DNA from: JBGSIZ01 sp041742255
GTDB lineage: Bacteria > Pseudomonadota > Alphaproteobacteria > Rhodobacterales > Rhodobacteraceae
DNA length: 13,203 nucleotides
Reading direction: 5' to 3'
Assembly: GCA_041742255.1 (NCBI GenBank)
Contig: JBGSIZ010000285.1
Location: 1 to 13,203 of the forward strand
The position numbers and the translations under genes are program-made. Positions 6,331 to 13,203 of the stretch are shown here, piece by piece (positions within the stretch are counted from its first letter, which is position 1; every line of letters starts with the position of its first letter). The notes below the pieces were generated by a model. It was not told the DNA's origin. It did no database searches and was given only the letters and a program-made list of their open reading frames with translations.

Positions 6331-7365
6331 CGGCGGGCGTTCTGATCCGGCAGGCGTTTGCCCTGCTGTTGGGGGCGGTCGCGGGCTATGCGGCCTACCG
6401 GGCCGGGCTGCCGTTGCCATGGATGCTCGGCCCGATGATTCTCAACACCATTGCGTCCGTGGCAGGGGCCCCTGTGGCGGCACCGGTGCGCTTGCGTCCC
6501 GTCGTCATTCCGGTAATCGGGGTCATGTTGGGTTCGGCAATCACGGCGGATGTGTTCGCCAATATCGGTGACTGGGCGGTGACCCTTGCGGTGATGGTGC
6601 CGTTTCTGGCCTGTGCGGCGGCGGCATCGCTGATTGTTTATCGCAAGATCGGGCGGCTGGACCCGGTCACCGCCTATTTTGCGGCAATGCCGGGGGGGAT
6701 CAATGAAATGCTCCTCCTTGGAACCGAGGCAGGAGGCAATGAACGCCGGATCGCCATGGCCCATGCGACGCGCATTCTGGTGGTCATTTCCTGTGTGGGT
6801 TTGTTCTACGGTCTGGTGCTTGGCGTTCGGCCGGGGGGGGATGGCGGGCGGCCATGGCTGCCCTTGTCTGCGCTGAGCCTGTCGGATTGGGGCATTCTGG
6901 CGGCTTGCGCCCTGATCGGGATCCCATTGGCCAAACTGTTGCGATTGCCGGCGGGCAATGTGCTGGGCCCGATGATCCTGAGCGGGATTGCCCACGTCAC
7001 CCACCTTGTGGATATTCCGCCGCCTACGTTGGTGGTCAACGGGGCGCAGATCGTGCTGGGGACAATCATCGGATGCCGTTTTGTGGGGGCCACCACACGA
7101 GAAATCGGGCGGGATATGGGCGCTGGGCCTGTTGTCTTCGCTGGCGATGCTGGCGGTTGCGGTGTGTTTCGCGATTGCGGCGTCATGGCTGACGGCAACA
7201 CCAGCCACACAGGTTTTTCTGGCCTATTCACCGGGGGGGCTGACGGAAATGTCGCTGCTGGCGCTCGCGTTGCAACAGGACGTAGCTTATGTGTCGGTCA
7301 TGCACATCCTGCGGATATTGCTGGTTATTGTGGCGGCCCCGCTGGTGTTCCGGCGCCTGCGCTGA
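6327..7365 (+). pseudogene. AbrB-type membrane protein gene with a +1 frameshift
   Basis: The N-terminal 262 residues match the AbrB-duplication membrane proteins (often named ammonia monooxygenase or AbrB, unrelated to the Bacillus regulator). The two halves repeat the same motifs: PWMLGPMI (31-38) and NVLGPMIL (211-218), and MPGGINEM (121-128) in half one. After TREIGR the frame turns hydrophilic and runs on to 7484 inside other sequence. The missing end of half two, from WALGLLSSLAML through SPGGLTEMSLLALAL to APLVFRRLR and a TGA at 7363-7365, is in the next frame. Removing one G from 7111-7113 (or a nearby base) restores a 345-residue protein of normal family length with many membrane segments. 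Transport role and substrate are unknown. Its ATG overlaps the trhO stop. The break could be a real mutation or an assembly error; a functional recoding site is less likely. Confidence 0.85.
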
Positions 7366-7387
7366 CCCGATCACATGGCCATTGCAA

Positions 7388-7424
7388 CCGGGCGACATCG
7401 GAGACGTCGCATCGCCAAACCCGG
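7388..7424. terminator. Possible bidirectional hairpin between convergent genes
   Basis: CCGGG (7388-7392) pairs with CCCGG (7420-7424), and an inner CGAC (7393-7396) pairs with GTCG (7406-7409). It fills much of the 64-base gap between the converging AbrB-type gene and the lytic transglycosylase gene, where a shared terminator is expected. There is no T-run on either strand, so this is a position-based guess. Confidence 0.3.
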
Positions 7425-7429
7425 ACAAG

Positions 7430-7918
7430 TCAGGCTGCCCGCAACCCGGTTTCCACCAACATGCCCCGCCGTTTGGCTTCGTAATAATACCCGCGCGCAT
7501 ACCACGACACTGCTGTCGCCTCGTCCCCGTCGGACAACAGCCACGCGCCGCGCAGGTATTTCACGGCATAGGTCAGGTTGGTTTCAGCATCCAGCAAATC
7601 GCTGTCCCGGCCCGAAAACCCCATGCCCCGGGCCGTGGCCGGAAGGATCTGCATCAACCCGTAATAGGGACCGTTGCGGGCACCGGGCCGGTAGTCGCTT
7701 TCGCGTTGCACGACCCGGTGCACCAACGTGCGGGGCACCTGATACAGGTCGGCATATTTGTTGATGAGAAACCGCAGATCGGCGGTTTCGCCGGGGTGCA
7801 ACGGCAAGGCATCTTGGACGGGCTGGGCGGCAAATGCGATATCCGCGTCAGGCGCACGCCCGCAGGCGGCGGTTGAGGCAAGGGCAAGCGCCACAAAAAC
7901 TCGACGGGAATATAACAT
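7430..7918 (-). CDS. Exported lytic transglycosylase (SLT domain)
   Basis: The 162-residue product is a single SLT domain behind an export signal. The catalytic Glu is Glu73 in VVQRESDYRP, followed by GPYYGLMQILPATARGMGF (83-101) and NLTYAVKYL, then AVSWYARGY near the end; these are the family 1 lytic transglycosylase motifs. Such enzymes cleave murein strands to 1,6-anhydromuropeptides. The ATG at 7918 is chosen because a signal peptide begins there: SRRVFV (4-9) resembles a twin-arginine motif, a hydrophobic run follows, and Cys19 in STAAC could be lipidated, although the -3 residue is Thr rather than the usual Leu. GGAG lies 9 bases upstream. The enzyme is small for its family, with only a short linker before the domain. 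It stands alone, divergent from the arsR-like gene. Confidence 0.9.
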   Translation of the reverse strand: MLYSRRVFVALALASTAACGRAPDADIAFAAQPVQDALPLHPGETADLRFLINKYADLYQVPRTLVHRVVQRESDYRPGARNGPYYGLMQILPATARGMGFSGRDSDLLDAETNLTYAVKYLRGAWLLSDGDEATAVSWYARGYYYEAKRRGMLVETGLRAA

Positions 7919-8051
7919 GGGACGCGGCTCCGGCCATTTTGTACTGGGTGCCGTTGTAGAAAAAGCGCGCCGACAAGGCAACATGGGTCCCGAATGTGAC
8001 CGTCAAAGTGGCAATGTCCGCCGATTGATCGACCGTTCCGGACGAGATTCA

Positions 8052-8086
8052 TTTACAAAACCGGTATTCTGGTTATTTAGGGTCCC
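8052..8086 (+). promoter_or_regulatory. Putative promoter and operator of the arsR-like operon
   Basis: TTTACA (8052-8057) and TATTTA (8074-8079) are spaced by 16 bases and could be -35 and -10 elements, though the second matches the consensus at only three positions. Between and over them lies an imperfect dyad, AACC (8059-8062) and GGTT (8071-8074) separated by 8 bases, with partial symmetry further out, where an ArsR dimer could bind. If this promoter is used, the transcript would start almost at the ATG at 8087, so the message might be nearly leaderless; the only ribosome binding site candidate is AGGG 4 bases upstream. Confidence 0.35.
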
Positions 8087-8404
8087 ATGACCATAATCAG
8101 CTATCATGCCCGCGCGCTGGGTGCACTTGGGCACGATGCCCGTTTGTCGATCTTTCGCCTGTTGGTGAAAGCGGGGGATGCCGGATTACGGGTGAGCGAA
8201 ATTGGCGGCCATCTGGGGCTCGCGCCCTCCACACTCGCGCATCACCTGACGACCTTGGTCGATGCCGGTTTGGTTCAGCAGGATCGACACGGGCGCGAGG
8301 TTTTCAACCGGGTCGATTATCCTGCCATGGAACACTTGTTGGGCTTTCTGACATCGGAATGCTGTTCCGGCGTGACCGTTCAATCCGCAGAAGATGCCAC
8401 ATGA
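8087..8404 (+). CDS. ArsR-family winged-helix repressor with C-terminal Cys pair
   Basis: The 105-residue product is a typical ArsR/SmtB dimeric regulator: ALGHDARLSIFRLLVKAG (13-30), then the helix-turn-helix RVSEIGGHLGLAPSTLAHHL (35-54), TTLVDAGLVQQDRHGREVFNRV as the wing, and a C-terminal helix. The ELCVCDL metal box of classic ArsR/SmtB proteins is absent from the DNA-binding helix. Instead a vicinal pair Cys92-Cys93 lies in LTSECCSG near the C-terminus, the position used for As(III) by AfArsR (Cys95, Cys96, Cys102) and by SpArsR (Cys101, Cys102, methylarsenite-selective). No third Cys is present. The stop overlaps the ATG of the MFS gene as ATGA, so it most likely represses its own operon and releases it on metalloid binding. 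The ligand is inferred, not shown. Confidence 0.9.
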   Translation: MTIISYHARALGALGHDARLSIFRLLVKAGDAGLRVSEIGGHLGLAPSTLAHHLTTLVDAGLVQQDRHGREVFNRVDYPAMEHLLGFLTSECCSGVTVQSAEDAT

Positions 8405-9648
8405 CCTTGCCGCCGCGTGCCCCCCTCGTGGCCGCCCTTGGGGTGACGCAGATCGTGGGCTACGGCACGCTGTATTACGCATTTCCAATTCTTGCCCCCG
8501 CTGTTGCGCATGAATTCGACGTGACAGTGCCACTGTTGTTCGGCCTGTTTTCGGTCGGGCTGTTGTTGGGCGGGTTTGCGGCACCTGTCTTGGGCGGATT
8601 GCTGGACCGGGTCGGTGCCGCGCGGGTCATGACGGCGGGCAGTCTTGGCATGGCGTTGCTGCTGTTTATCCTTGCCGCCGCCCCGAATATCTACGTTTTT
8701 GGGGGCGTCGTCATCCTGATCGAGCTGTTCAGTTTTGCCGTTCTCTATGACGCCGCTTTTGCGATGCTGGCCCAAAAGCGGCCAGACGACACGCGCCGGT
8801 CGATCACAAGGCTGACCCTGATTGCCGGGTTTGCATCAACGATATTCTGGCCGCTGAGCGGGTTTCTTGTCGATGCTTTGGGCTGGCGCGGAACGCAGAT
8901 GGTTTTTGCCGCGGCGCATCTTATTTGCGCCGCACTTCATTTCTGGATGATCCCGTTGCCTGCGTCTGCTCCATCGCCCAGGGACACCGATGCGACTCTG
9001 ACATCGCCGCAACCATCACAGCCAACCATGACCGCCGCCGTTGCGCGCCATGCCTTTCGTTTGTTGGCGGTGGGTTTCGCGTTGACCGGAATGGCGATTT
9101 CCGCCATCACCGTTCATCTGGTCGAGATATTGCGGTCGCTCGACATCGGAGAGGCGGCCTATGGGGCGGCCATGGTGATGGGCCCTGCGCAGGTCGCCGC
9201 CCGCGTCGTGGACGCAACGGTATGGCGCCATCGGCACCCGTTGTTTGTCGCCCTTCTGGCGTCGGGCGCGATCGTCGGCGCGATCGTGCTGTTGCTTTTG
9301 CCCGGTCCGGCGTTGCCCCTCGCGTTTGCATTTGCGGCCATTCTGGGTGCTGGCGCAGGGTTGTCGAGCATTGTGCGCGGTGCGGTCCCTGTCGCCCTTT
9401 TTGGCGCGGGCGGGCTGGGTCTGCGGCTGGGGCGGCTTGCCGCGATCCGGAGCGTTCTGGGGGCCGCCGCCCCGTTCCTGTTTGCATGGGCCGCCGCCAC
9501 CTATTCCATGACCTGGGCCATGGGGGCGGCCCTTTGTCTGGCCATGGCGGGTCTGGGCGCTCTGTTTGTCTTGCACCGTAGCCTTCGACGGATCGGGGTG
9601 GTCCCACCGATCAGACCGACGCTTGTGACACACGGCATGTCTGCCTAA
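8401..9648 (+). CDS. MFS efflux transporter, ArsK-like
   Basis: The 415-residue product is a major facilitator with about twelve membrane segments. It begins VAALGVTQIVGYGTLYYAF (10-28) and carries the MFS motif A variant GGLLDRVGAARVM (65-77) in the first inner loop. A polar loop at roughly 195-222, rich in Ser, Pro and Thr, separates the two six-helix halves. The N-terminal sequence and the linkage to an ArsR with a metalloid-type Cys pair recall ArsK, an MFS exporter of arsenite, antimonite and trivalent organoarsenicals, but I cannot separate ArsK from related MFS branches by eye, so no symbol is given. The ATG at 8401 overlaps the arsR-like stop (ATGA), implying translational coupling. 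No arsenate reductase, arsM, arsI or arsH gene is nearby in the window. It converges on gyrB with 26 bases between stops. Confidence 0.85.
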   Translation: MTLPPRAPLVAALGVTQIVGYGTLYYAFPILAPAVAHEFDVTVPLLFGLFSVGLLLGGFAAPVLGGLLDRVGAARVMTAGSLGMALLLFILAAAPNIYVFGGVVILIELFSFAVLYDAAFAMLAQKRPDDTRRSITRLTLIAGFASTIFWPLSGFLVDALGWRGTQMVFAAAHLICAALHFWMIPLPASAPSPRDTDATLTSPQPSQPTMTAAVARHAFRLLAVGFALTGMAISAITVHLVEILRSLDIGEAAYGAAMVMGPAQVAARVVDATVWRHRHPLFVALLASGAIVGAIVLLLLPGPALPLAFAFAAILGAGAGLSSIVRGAVPVALFGAGGLGLRLGRLAAIRSVLGAAAPFLFAWAAATYSMTWAMGAALCLAMAGLGALFVLHRSLRRIGVVPPIRPTLVTHGMSA

Positions 9649-9666
9649 CGGGTCAGGCCCGCCCGT
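9648..9666. terminator. Weak hairpin between the MFS gene and gyrB
   Basis: ACGGG (9648-9652) and CCCGT (9662-9666) form a 5-base stem with a 9-base loop in the 26-base gap between convergent stops. It has no T-run on either strand. It is the only candidate for transcription end signals at this point. Confidence 0.25.
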
Positions 9667-9674
9667 CCCGCCGA

Positions 9675-12092
9675 TCAGAAATCCAGATGTTCGACGTTGA
9701 GCGCGTTGGTCTGGATGAATTCGCGGCGTGGTTCGACCACATCCCCCATCAGTTTGGTAAAGATATCGTCGGCCTCGGCCACGTCATCAATCTTGACCTG
9801 CAACAGGGTCCGCGCGTCAGGGTCCAGCGTGGTTTCCCACAGTTGTTCGGGGTTCATTTCACCCAACCCTTTGTAACGCTGGAGCGACAGACCGCGTTCG
9901 CCTTCCTCAAGGATCGCCTTGAGCAGGTCGAGCGGCCCCATGATGCGTTGCACCCGATCCTTGCGGACCAGCGTCGCCGGCGTGTCGTAGACCTCTTGCA
10001 AGGAGCGGGTAAAGCTGCCGGTCCGCCGCGCCTCGCCCGACCGCATCATCGCGCCGTCCAGCGTGCGCACTTCCTCGACGCCACGCAAAATCCGCGCGAG
10101 TCGGATGCCGTGGTCCTGCGTGATCCGCCCTTGCCAGCCGCGTTCCCATTCCAGCGCAATCAGGTCCAGCCGTTTGGCGACCTTGTCCGCCACCCCTTGC
10201 AGGTCGGCGTCCACCGCACCGGGCACAAACGCCCCGGCAATCGCGGCCTGTTCCAGAATGTGGCGGGGGTAATGGGTGGGAAAGGCGTCGATGACCCGGC
10301 GCAGTTGCCGCGCCTCCTCGACCACGCGGTGCAGGTCGGCCCCGGCCATTTCCGCCCCGGACCCCAGCCGCAAAACGGCCCCGTCGATGCCTTGCTGGAT
10401 CAGGTATTCGTCCAACGCGGCCTGATCCTTGAGGTAAACCTCGGATTTGCCGCGCGCGACCTTATACAGGGGCGGTTGCGCGATATAGAGGAACCCACCT
10501 TCGATCAATTGCGGCATCTGCCGGAAGAAGAACGTGAGCAAAAGCGTGCGGATATGCGCCCCATCCACGTCGGCGTCCGTCATGATGACGATCTTGTGGT
10601 AGCGCAGTTTGTTGATGTTGAATTCGTCGCGCCCGATGCCGGTGCCCAGCGCCATCACAAGGTTGCCGATTTCCTGTGACCCCAGCATCCGGTCAAACCG
10701 CGCCCGTTCCACGTTCAGGATCTTGCCACGCAGGGGCAGAACGGCTTGCGTCCGCCGATCCCGGCCAGTTTGGGCGGAGCCCCCGGCGCTGTCGCCTTCA
10801 ACAAGGAAAACCTCGGTCTTGGAGGGATCCTTTTCCGAGCAATCCTTGAGCTTGCCCGCCAGAAAATTAACGTCCATCGCCGTTTTGCGCCGGGTCAGGT
10901 CGCGCGCCTTGCGGGCGGCCTCGCGGGCATGGGCGGCTTCGACGATCTTGCTGACGATCCCCTTGGCCATGCCCGGATTTTCTTCGAACCATTCCGCCAG
11001 TTTCTCGCCGACAAGGTTTTCAACCGCCGGGCGGACCTCGGAACTGACCAGTTTGTCTTTCGTCTGGCTGGAGAATTTCGGGTCCGGCACCTTGACCGAC
11101 AGCACGCAGGTCAACCCTTCGCGAGCGTCGTCCCCGGTGAAATCGACCTTTTCCCGTTTCGCGATACCAGTGTCCTGCGCATATTTTGTGATGGTCCGGG
11201 TCAGCGCGGCGCGAAAGCCCGCCATATGCGTGCCCCCGTCCCGCTGAGGGATGTTGTTGGTAAACGGCAGCACCATTTCGTTGTAGCTGTCGTTCCACCA
11301 CATCGCGACCTCGACCGTGATGCCGTTGCGCTCGCCGATCATAAAGATAGGTTCCGGCATCACAGGGGTTTTGGACCGATCAAGGTATTTGACGAATTCC
11401 TTGACCCCGCCATCGTAATACAACTCGGATTTAAGCGGCACGGCGGGCCGTTCATCCTCCAGAATGATCCGCACCCCGGAATTCAGAAACGCCAGTTCGC
11501 GCAGCCGTTTTTCCAGCGTGGCAAAGTCATAATCGAGGTTGGAAAAGGTGGCGGTAGAGGCCAGAAACCGCACTTCGGTCCCTTTTTCGCCGTTCGCATC
11601 GCCCACGACCCGCAGATGTTCGGTGGTATAGCCCCCCTCGAACCGGGCGATGTGTTCGCGCCCGTTGCGCCAGACCCGCAGTTCCAGCCAATCCGACAGC
11701 GCGTTCACAACCGACACGCCGACGCCGTGCAGGCCGCCCGACACCTTGTAGGAATTCTGGTCGAATTTGCCGCCCGCGTGCAGTTGGGTCATGATGACCT
11801 CTGCGGCGGACACGCCTTCTTCTTTGTGCATGTCCACGGGCACGCCGCGCCCGTTGTCGCGCACGGAAACGCTGTTGTCGGCGTGAATTTTGACGGTGAC
11901 AAAGGTGGCGTGGCCCGCCAGCGCCTCGTCAATGCCGTTGTCCACGACCTCGTATACCATGTGGTGCAGGCCGGACCCGTCGTCGGTGTCACCGATATAC
12001 ATGCCGGGGCGCTTGCGCACCGCTTCCAACCCCTTGAGAACCTTGATGGAATCGGCGCCGTATGCGGCGTTTTCTTGATCTTCTTGGGACAT
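9675..12092 (-). CDS. gyrB: DNA gyrase subunit B
   Basis: The 805-residue product is full-length GyrB, which powers negative supercoiling by GyrA2B2 through ATP hydrolysis. The GHKL ATPase domain has YEVVDNGIDEA with Glu48 and Asn52, DNGRGVPVDMH with Asp79, and GGLHGVGVSVVNALS (119-133). The QTK loop is at 343-345. The TOPRIM domain has EGDSAGGSA (Glu432), PLRGKILN and MTDADVDGAH (Asp506, 508, 510) for the metal site. The C-terminus has RYKGLGEMNPEQLWETTLDP and ends NVEHLDF. At the place of E. coli Lys447, a quinolone-related position, it carries Arg, as many other bacteria do. AGGA lies 9 bases before the ATG. gyrB has its own promoter at 12121-12149 and lies downstream of recF and a LysE-family gene on the same strand. 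Confidence 0.99.
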   Translation of the reverse strand: MSQEDQENAAYGADSIKVLKGLEAVRKRPGMYIGDTDDGSGLHHMVYEVVDNGIDEALAGHATFVTVKIHADNSVSVRDNGRGVPVDMHKEEGVSAAEVIMTQLHAGGKFDQNSYKVSGGLHGVGVSVVNALSDWLELRVWRNGREHIARFEGGYTTEHLRVVGDANGEKGTEVRFLASTATFSNLDYDFATLEKRLRELAFLNSGVRIILEDERPAVPLKSELYYDGGVKEFVKYLDRSKTPVMPEPIFMIGERNGITVEVAMWWNDSYNEMVLPFTNNIPQRDGGTHMAGFRAALTRTITKYAQDTGIAKREKVDFTGDDAREGLTCVLSVKVPDPKFSSQTKDKLVSSEVRPAVENLVGEKLAEWFEENPGMAKGIVSKIVEAAHAREAARKARDLTRRKTAMDVNFLAGKLKDCSEKDPSKTEVFLVEGDSAGGSAQTGRDRRTQAVLPLRGKILNVERARFDRMLGSQEIGNLVMALGTGIGRDEFNINKLRYHKIVIMTDADVDGAHIRTLLLTFFFRQMPQLIEGGFLYIAQPPLYKVARGKSEVYLKDQAALDEYLIQQGIDGAVLRLGSGAEMAGADLHRVVEEARQLRRVIDAFPTHYPRHILEQAAIAGAFVPGAVDADLQGVADKVAKRLDLIALEWERGWQGRITQDHGIRLARILRGVEEVRTLDGAMMRSGEARRTGSFTRSLQEVYDTPATLVRKDRVQRIMGPLDLLKAILEEGERGLSLQRYKGLGEMNPEQLWETTLDPDARTLLQVKIDDVAEADDIFTKLMGDVVEPRREFIQTNALNVEHLDF

Positions 12093-12114
12093 GCGTCTGG
12101 ATCCTGTTCTTAGT

Positions 12115-12173
12115 CACCAAAATATAGAGAATTCCGCCGGGGATGTCACGGCGAAACCCCATATTTTGTGGTG
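12115..12173. repeat. Inverted repeat around the gyrB promoter
   Basis: CACCAAAATAT (12115-12125) pairs with ATATTTTGTGGTG (12161-12173), with AAAATAT/ATATTTT perfect and a 2-base bulge after it. An inner stem pairs CGCCG (12135-12139) with CGGCG (12149-12153), plus flanking TT/AA. The outer left arm covers the gyrB -10 and the inner right arm touches the -35. Read on the minus strand, the inner GC stem is followed by TTCTCTATATTTT, so it may also end transcription from the LysE-family gene. Confidence 0.6.
12121..12149 (-). promoter_or_regulatory. Sigma-70 promoter of gyrB
   Basis: On the minus strand GTGACA (12144-12149) and TATATT (12121-12126) each match the consensus at five of six positions and are separated by exactly 17 bases. 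Transcription would start near 12114, leaving a leader of about 21 bases that holds the AGGA ribosome binding site. This is the best promoter I see in the window and lets gyrB be expressed independently of recF and the LysE-family gene. Confidence 0.7.
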
Positions 12174-12794
12174 TCAGACGAAGGGCAGGATCACGCCCAC
12201 ACAGATCAGGAGGCCCCCCGCCGTCAGGTTCATCCGCCGCACCGCGCGGGGGGATTTCAACAGCGCCCGCGCCCGGTCCACCGACAGTGCCAACGCAAGG
12301 TTCCCGGCCAAGGGGATCGCCATGGACACCCCACAAATCGCCGCGATATCCACCCATGTCAGGCGCGTCACGTCAAAGAACCCCGGCAGCATTCCCATGT
12401 AAAACAGGATCGCCTTTGGGTTGCCCACGATCACCGCGACCCCGGCCAGAAACCCCGCCAACCGCCCCGGACGGGTCAACCGCGAATTGGCCCCGAGCGG
12501 CTCCCCCGCGGACCGGATCACCAGCGCCCCCATCACAAAGAACGTCACCGCAGCGACGTATTTCATCACCTGCAGAAAGTCCCCATAGACCGACAGAACC
12601 CACCCCACGCCCAGAATGGCAAGGAAGGGCCAGATCAAATCGCCCAAGGTGACCCCAACCGCCAGCGGCCATGCCGCCGCGAACCCGCCCGACAGCGTGC
12701 GCGCGAGCAACGCCACCCAGACCGGACCGGGCGTCAGGAACAGCAACAGGATGCCAAAGGCATAGAACGCAAGGTCAGCGGCGGAAATGGTCAT
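12174..12794 (-). CDS. LysE/RhtB family exporter
   Basis: The 206-residue product has the length and about six hydrophobic segments of LysE/RhtB amino-acid exporters. TPGP lies at 21-24 after the first hydrophobic stretch, a GVTLGD motif at 47-52, and GNPKAILFY at 124-132, all typical of the family. Members export basic or neutral amino acids or homoserine lactones; the substrate here cannot be told. The ATG at 12794 is chosen because TPGP then falls at the usual position; GGGA 8 bases upstream is a modest ribosome binding site. The gene lies between recF (40 bases upstream) and gyrB (81 bases downstream), all on the minus strand, inside what is usually a tight recF-gyrB linkage. Read-through from recF is plausible. 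Confidence 0.92.
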   Translation of the reverse strand: MTISAADLAFYAFGILLLFLTPGPVWVALLARTLSGGFAAAWPLAVGVTLGDLIWPFLAILGVGWVLSVYGDFLQVMKYVAAVTFFVMGALVIRSAGEPLGANSRLTRPGRLAGFLAGVAVIVGNPKAILFYMGMLPGFFDVTRLTWVDIAAICGVSMAIPLAGNLALALSVDRARALLKSPRAVRRMNLTAGGLLICVGVILPFV

Positions 12795-12834
12795 GGCGGA
12801 TGTCCCGAAATCGTCGCGTTCGTCTAGTGGATTG

Positions 12835-13203
12835 TCAGGGCCCAGTCGAGCCAAGCCGGGACAGCCCACCATCCTGAGACACCGCAAGGTGCTGCGCCCG
12901 GTCGCCCAGTTCGTGGAACAGTTCCGGCCCGGTGCCCGTCATCCATGCCTGACACCCCAACGCGCAGATTTCATCATAAAGCGCGGCACGGCGGCCCCCG
13001 TCCAGATGGGCCGCAACCTCGTCCAGCAGCAGGATCGGGGGCGCGCCAAATTCACGGGCCAACGCGCGGGCATTGGCGAGGATCAGCGCGATAAGAAGCG
13101 CCTTTTGTTCGCCAGTGGAACAGTCGCGGGCGGGCACGCCCTTGGCGCGAAACGTCGCCTCCAGATCGGCGCGGTGAGGCCCCAAAAGGGTGCGCCCGGC
13201 GGC
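12835..13203 (-). CDS. recF: DNA repair/replication protein RecF (C-terminal part)
   Basis: Only the last 122 residues are in the window; the 5' part lies beyond the right edge. RTLLGPHRADL opens the fragment, followed by the ABC/SMC signature STGEQKALLIALILANAR, the Walker B strand ILLLDEVAAHLD, and a D-loop to switch region ending in MTGTGPELFHEL. These are the expected C-terminal motifs of RecF, the SMC-like ATPase that loads RecA at single-strand gaps with RecO and RecR. The order recF then gyrB matches the origin-proximal dnaA-dnaN-recF-gyrB neighbourhood common in bacteria, although dnaA and dnaN are not visible here. The TGA stop is 40 bases before the LysE-family start. Confidence 0.95.
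   Translation of the reverse strand, partial: AAGRTLLGPHRADLEATFRAKGVPARDCSTGEQKALLIALILANARALAREFGAPPILLLDEVAAHLDGGRRAALYDEICALGCQAWMTGTGPELFHELGDRAQHLAVSQDGGLSRLGSTGP

Noticed and set aside
7117..7484. The tail of the first reading frame of the AbrB-type gene beyond the frameshift, running into the transglycosylase region.
   Set aside because: It is hydrophilic, unlike the family, overlaps the 3' end of the transglycosylase gene, and the correct membrane sequence is in the neighbouring frame. It is a by-product of the frameshift.
7985..8086. Two GGGTCCC palindromes (7985-7991 and 8080-8086) flanking the arsR-like upstream region.
   Set aside because: Seven-base GC palindromes are frequent at this composition, and the spacing of 95 bases fits no known operator arrangement for a small ArsR dimer.
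10746..12113. A 455-codon open frame on the plus strand opposite gyrB.
   Set aside because: It lies fully within the gyrB region, has shadow-like His/Phe/Gly-rich composition and no recognisable motif; gyrB is certain.
12810..12838. Possible promoter of the LysE-family gene, CTGACA (12833-12838) and GACGAT (12810-12815) with 17-base spacing on the minus strand.
   Set aside because: The -10 element matches at only three positions and the -35 overlaps the recF stop. At this level, chance matches are common.

Overview
The window looks like a chromosomal segment close to the replication origin of a high-GC alphaproteobacterium, most likely in the Rhodobacteraceae (roseobacter side). The case rests on the GyrB and RecF sequences, the recF-gyrB neighbourhood that usually lies beside dnaA/dnaN, strong use of C- or G-ending codons, and a palindromic intergenic repeat of a kind I associate with this family. 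The placement is recalled, not searched. I see no rRNA, tRNA, CRISPR array, transposase, integrase or phage gene. Coding density is high: the longest gap without a gene is the 168 bases at 7919-8086, so no gene-free stretch exceeds 300 bases.

Layout, left to right. (1) A minus-strand pair: epmA (EF-P beta-lysyl ligase) followed by a photolyase/cryptochrome-family gene that runs off the left edge. (2) A plus-strand pair reading away from epmA: efp (elongation factor P) and a small DUF4287 gene whose ribosome binding site lies in the last codons of efp. EpmA and its substrate EF-P therefore sit back to back; the third enzyme of that pathway, EpmB, is not in the window. (3) pncA (nicotinamidase) on the minus strand, whose stop codon overlaps that of the DUF4287 gene. 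(4) A plus-strand row: a short Hsp70-like ATPase, trhO (tRNA U34 hydroxylase), and an AbrB-type membrane protein gene that overlaps trhO by four bases and carries an apparent frameshift near 7107-7116. The same 21-base palindromic repeat lies on each side of the Hsp70-like gene. (5) A minus-strand lytic transglycosylase with an export signal. (6) A plus-strand two-gene operon: an ArsR-family repressor with a C-terminal vicinal cysteine pair and an MFS transporter resembling ArsK, probably a metalloid efflux module. (7) A minus-strand row recF (3' part) - LysE-family exporter - gyrB, with a near-consensus sigma-70 promoter directly in front of gyrB.

Most genes are housekeeping: translation quality (EF-P, EpmA, TrhO), DNA topology and repair (GyrB, RecF, photolyase), NAD salvage (PncA) and wall turnover. 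I did not find a clearly new multi-gene system. The points most worth a second look are the ArsR-MFS pair, the paired palindromes around the Hsp70-like gene, the broken AbrB-type gene, an EF-P that looks unlike the usual roseobacter type, and an inverted repeat that covers the gyrB promoter.
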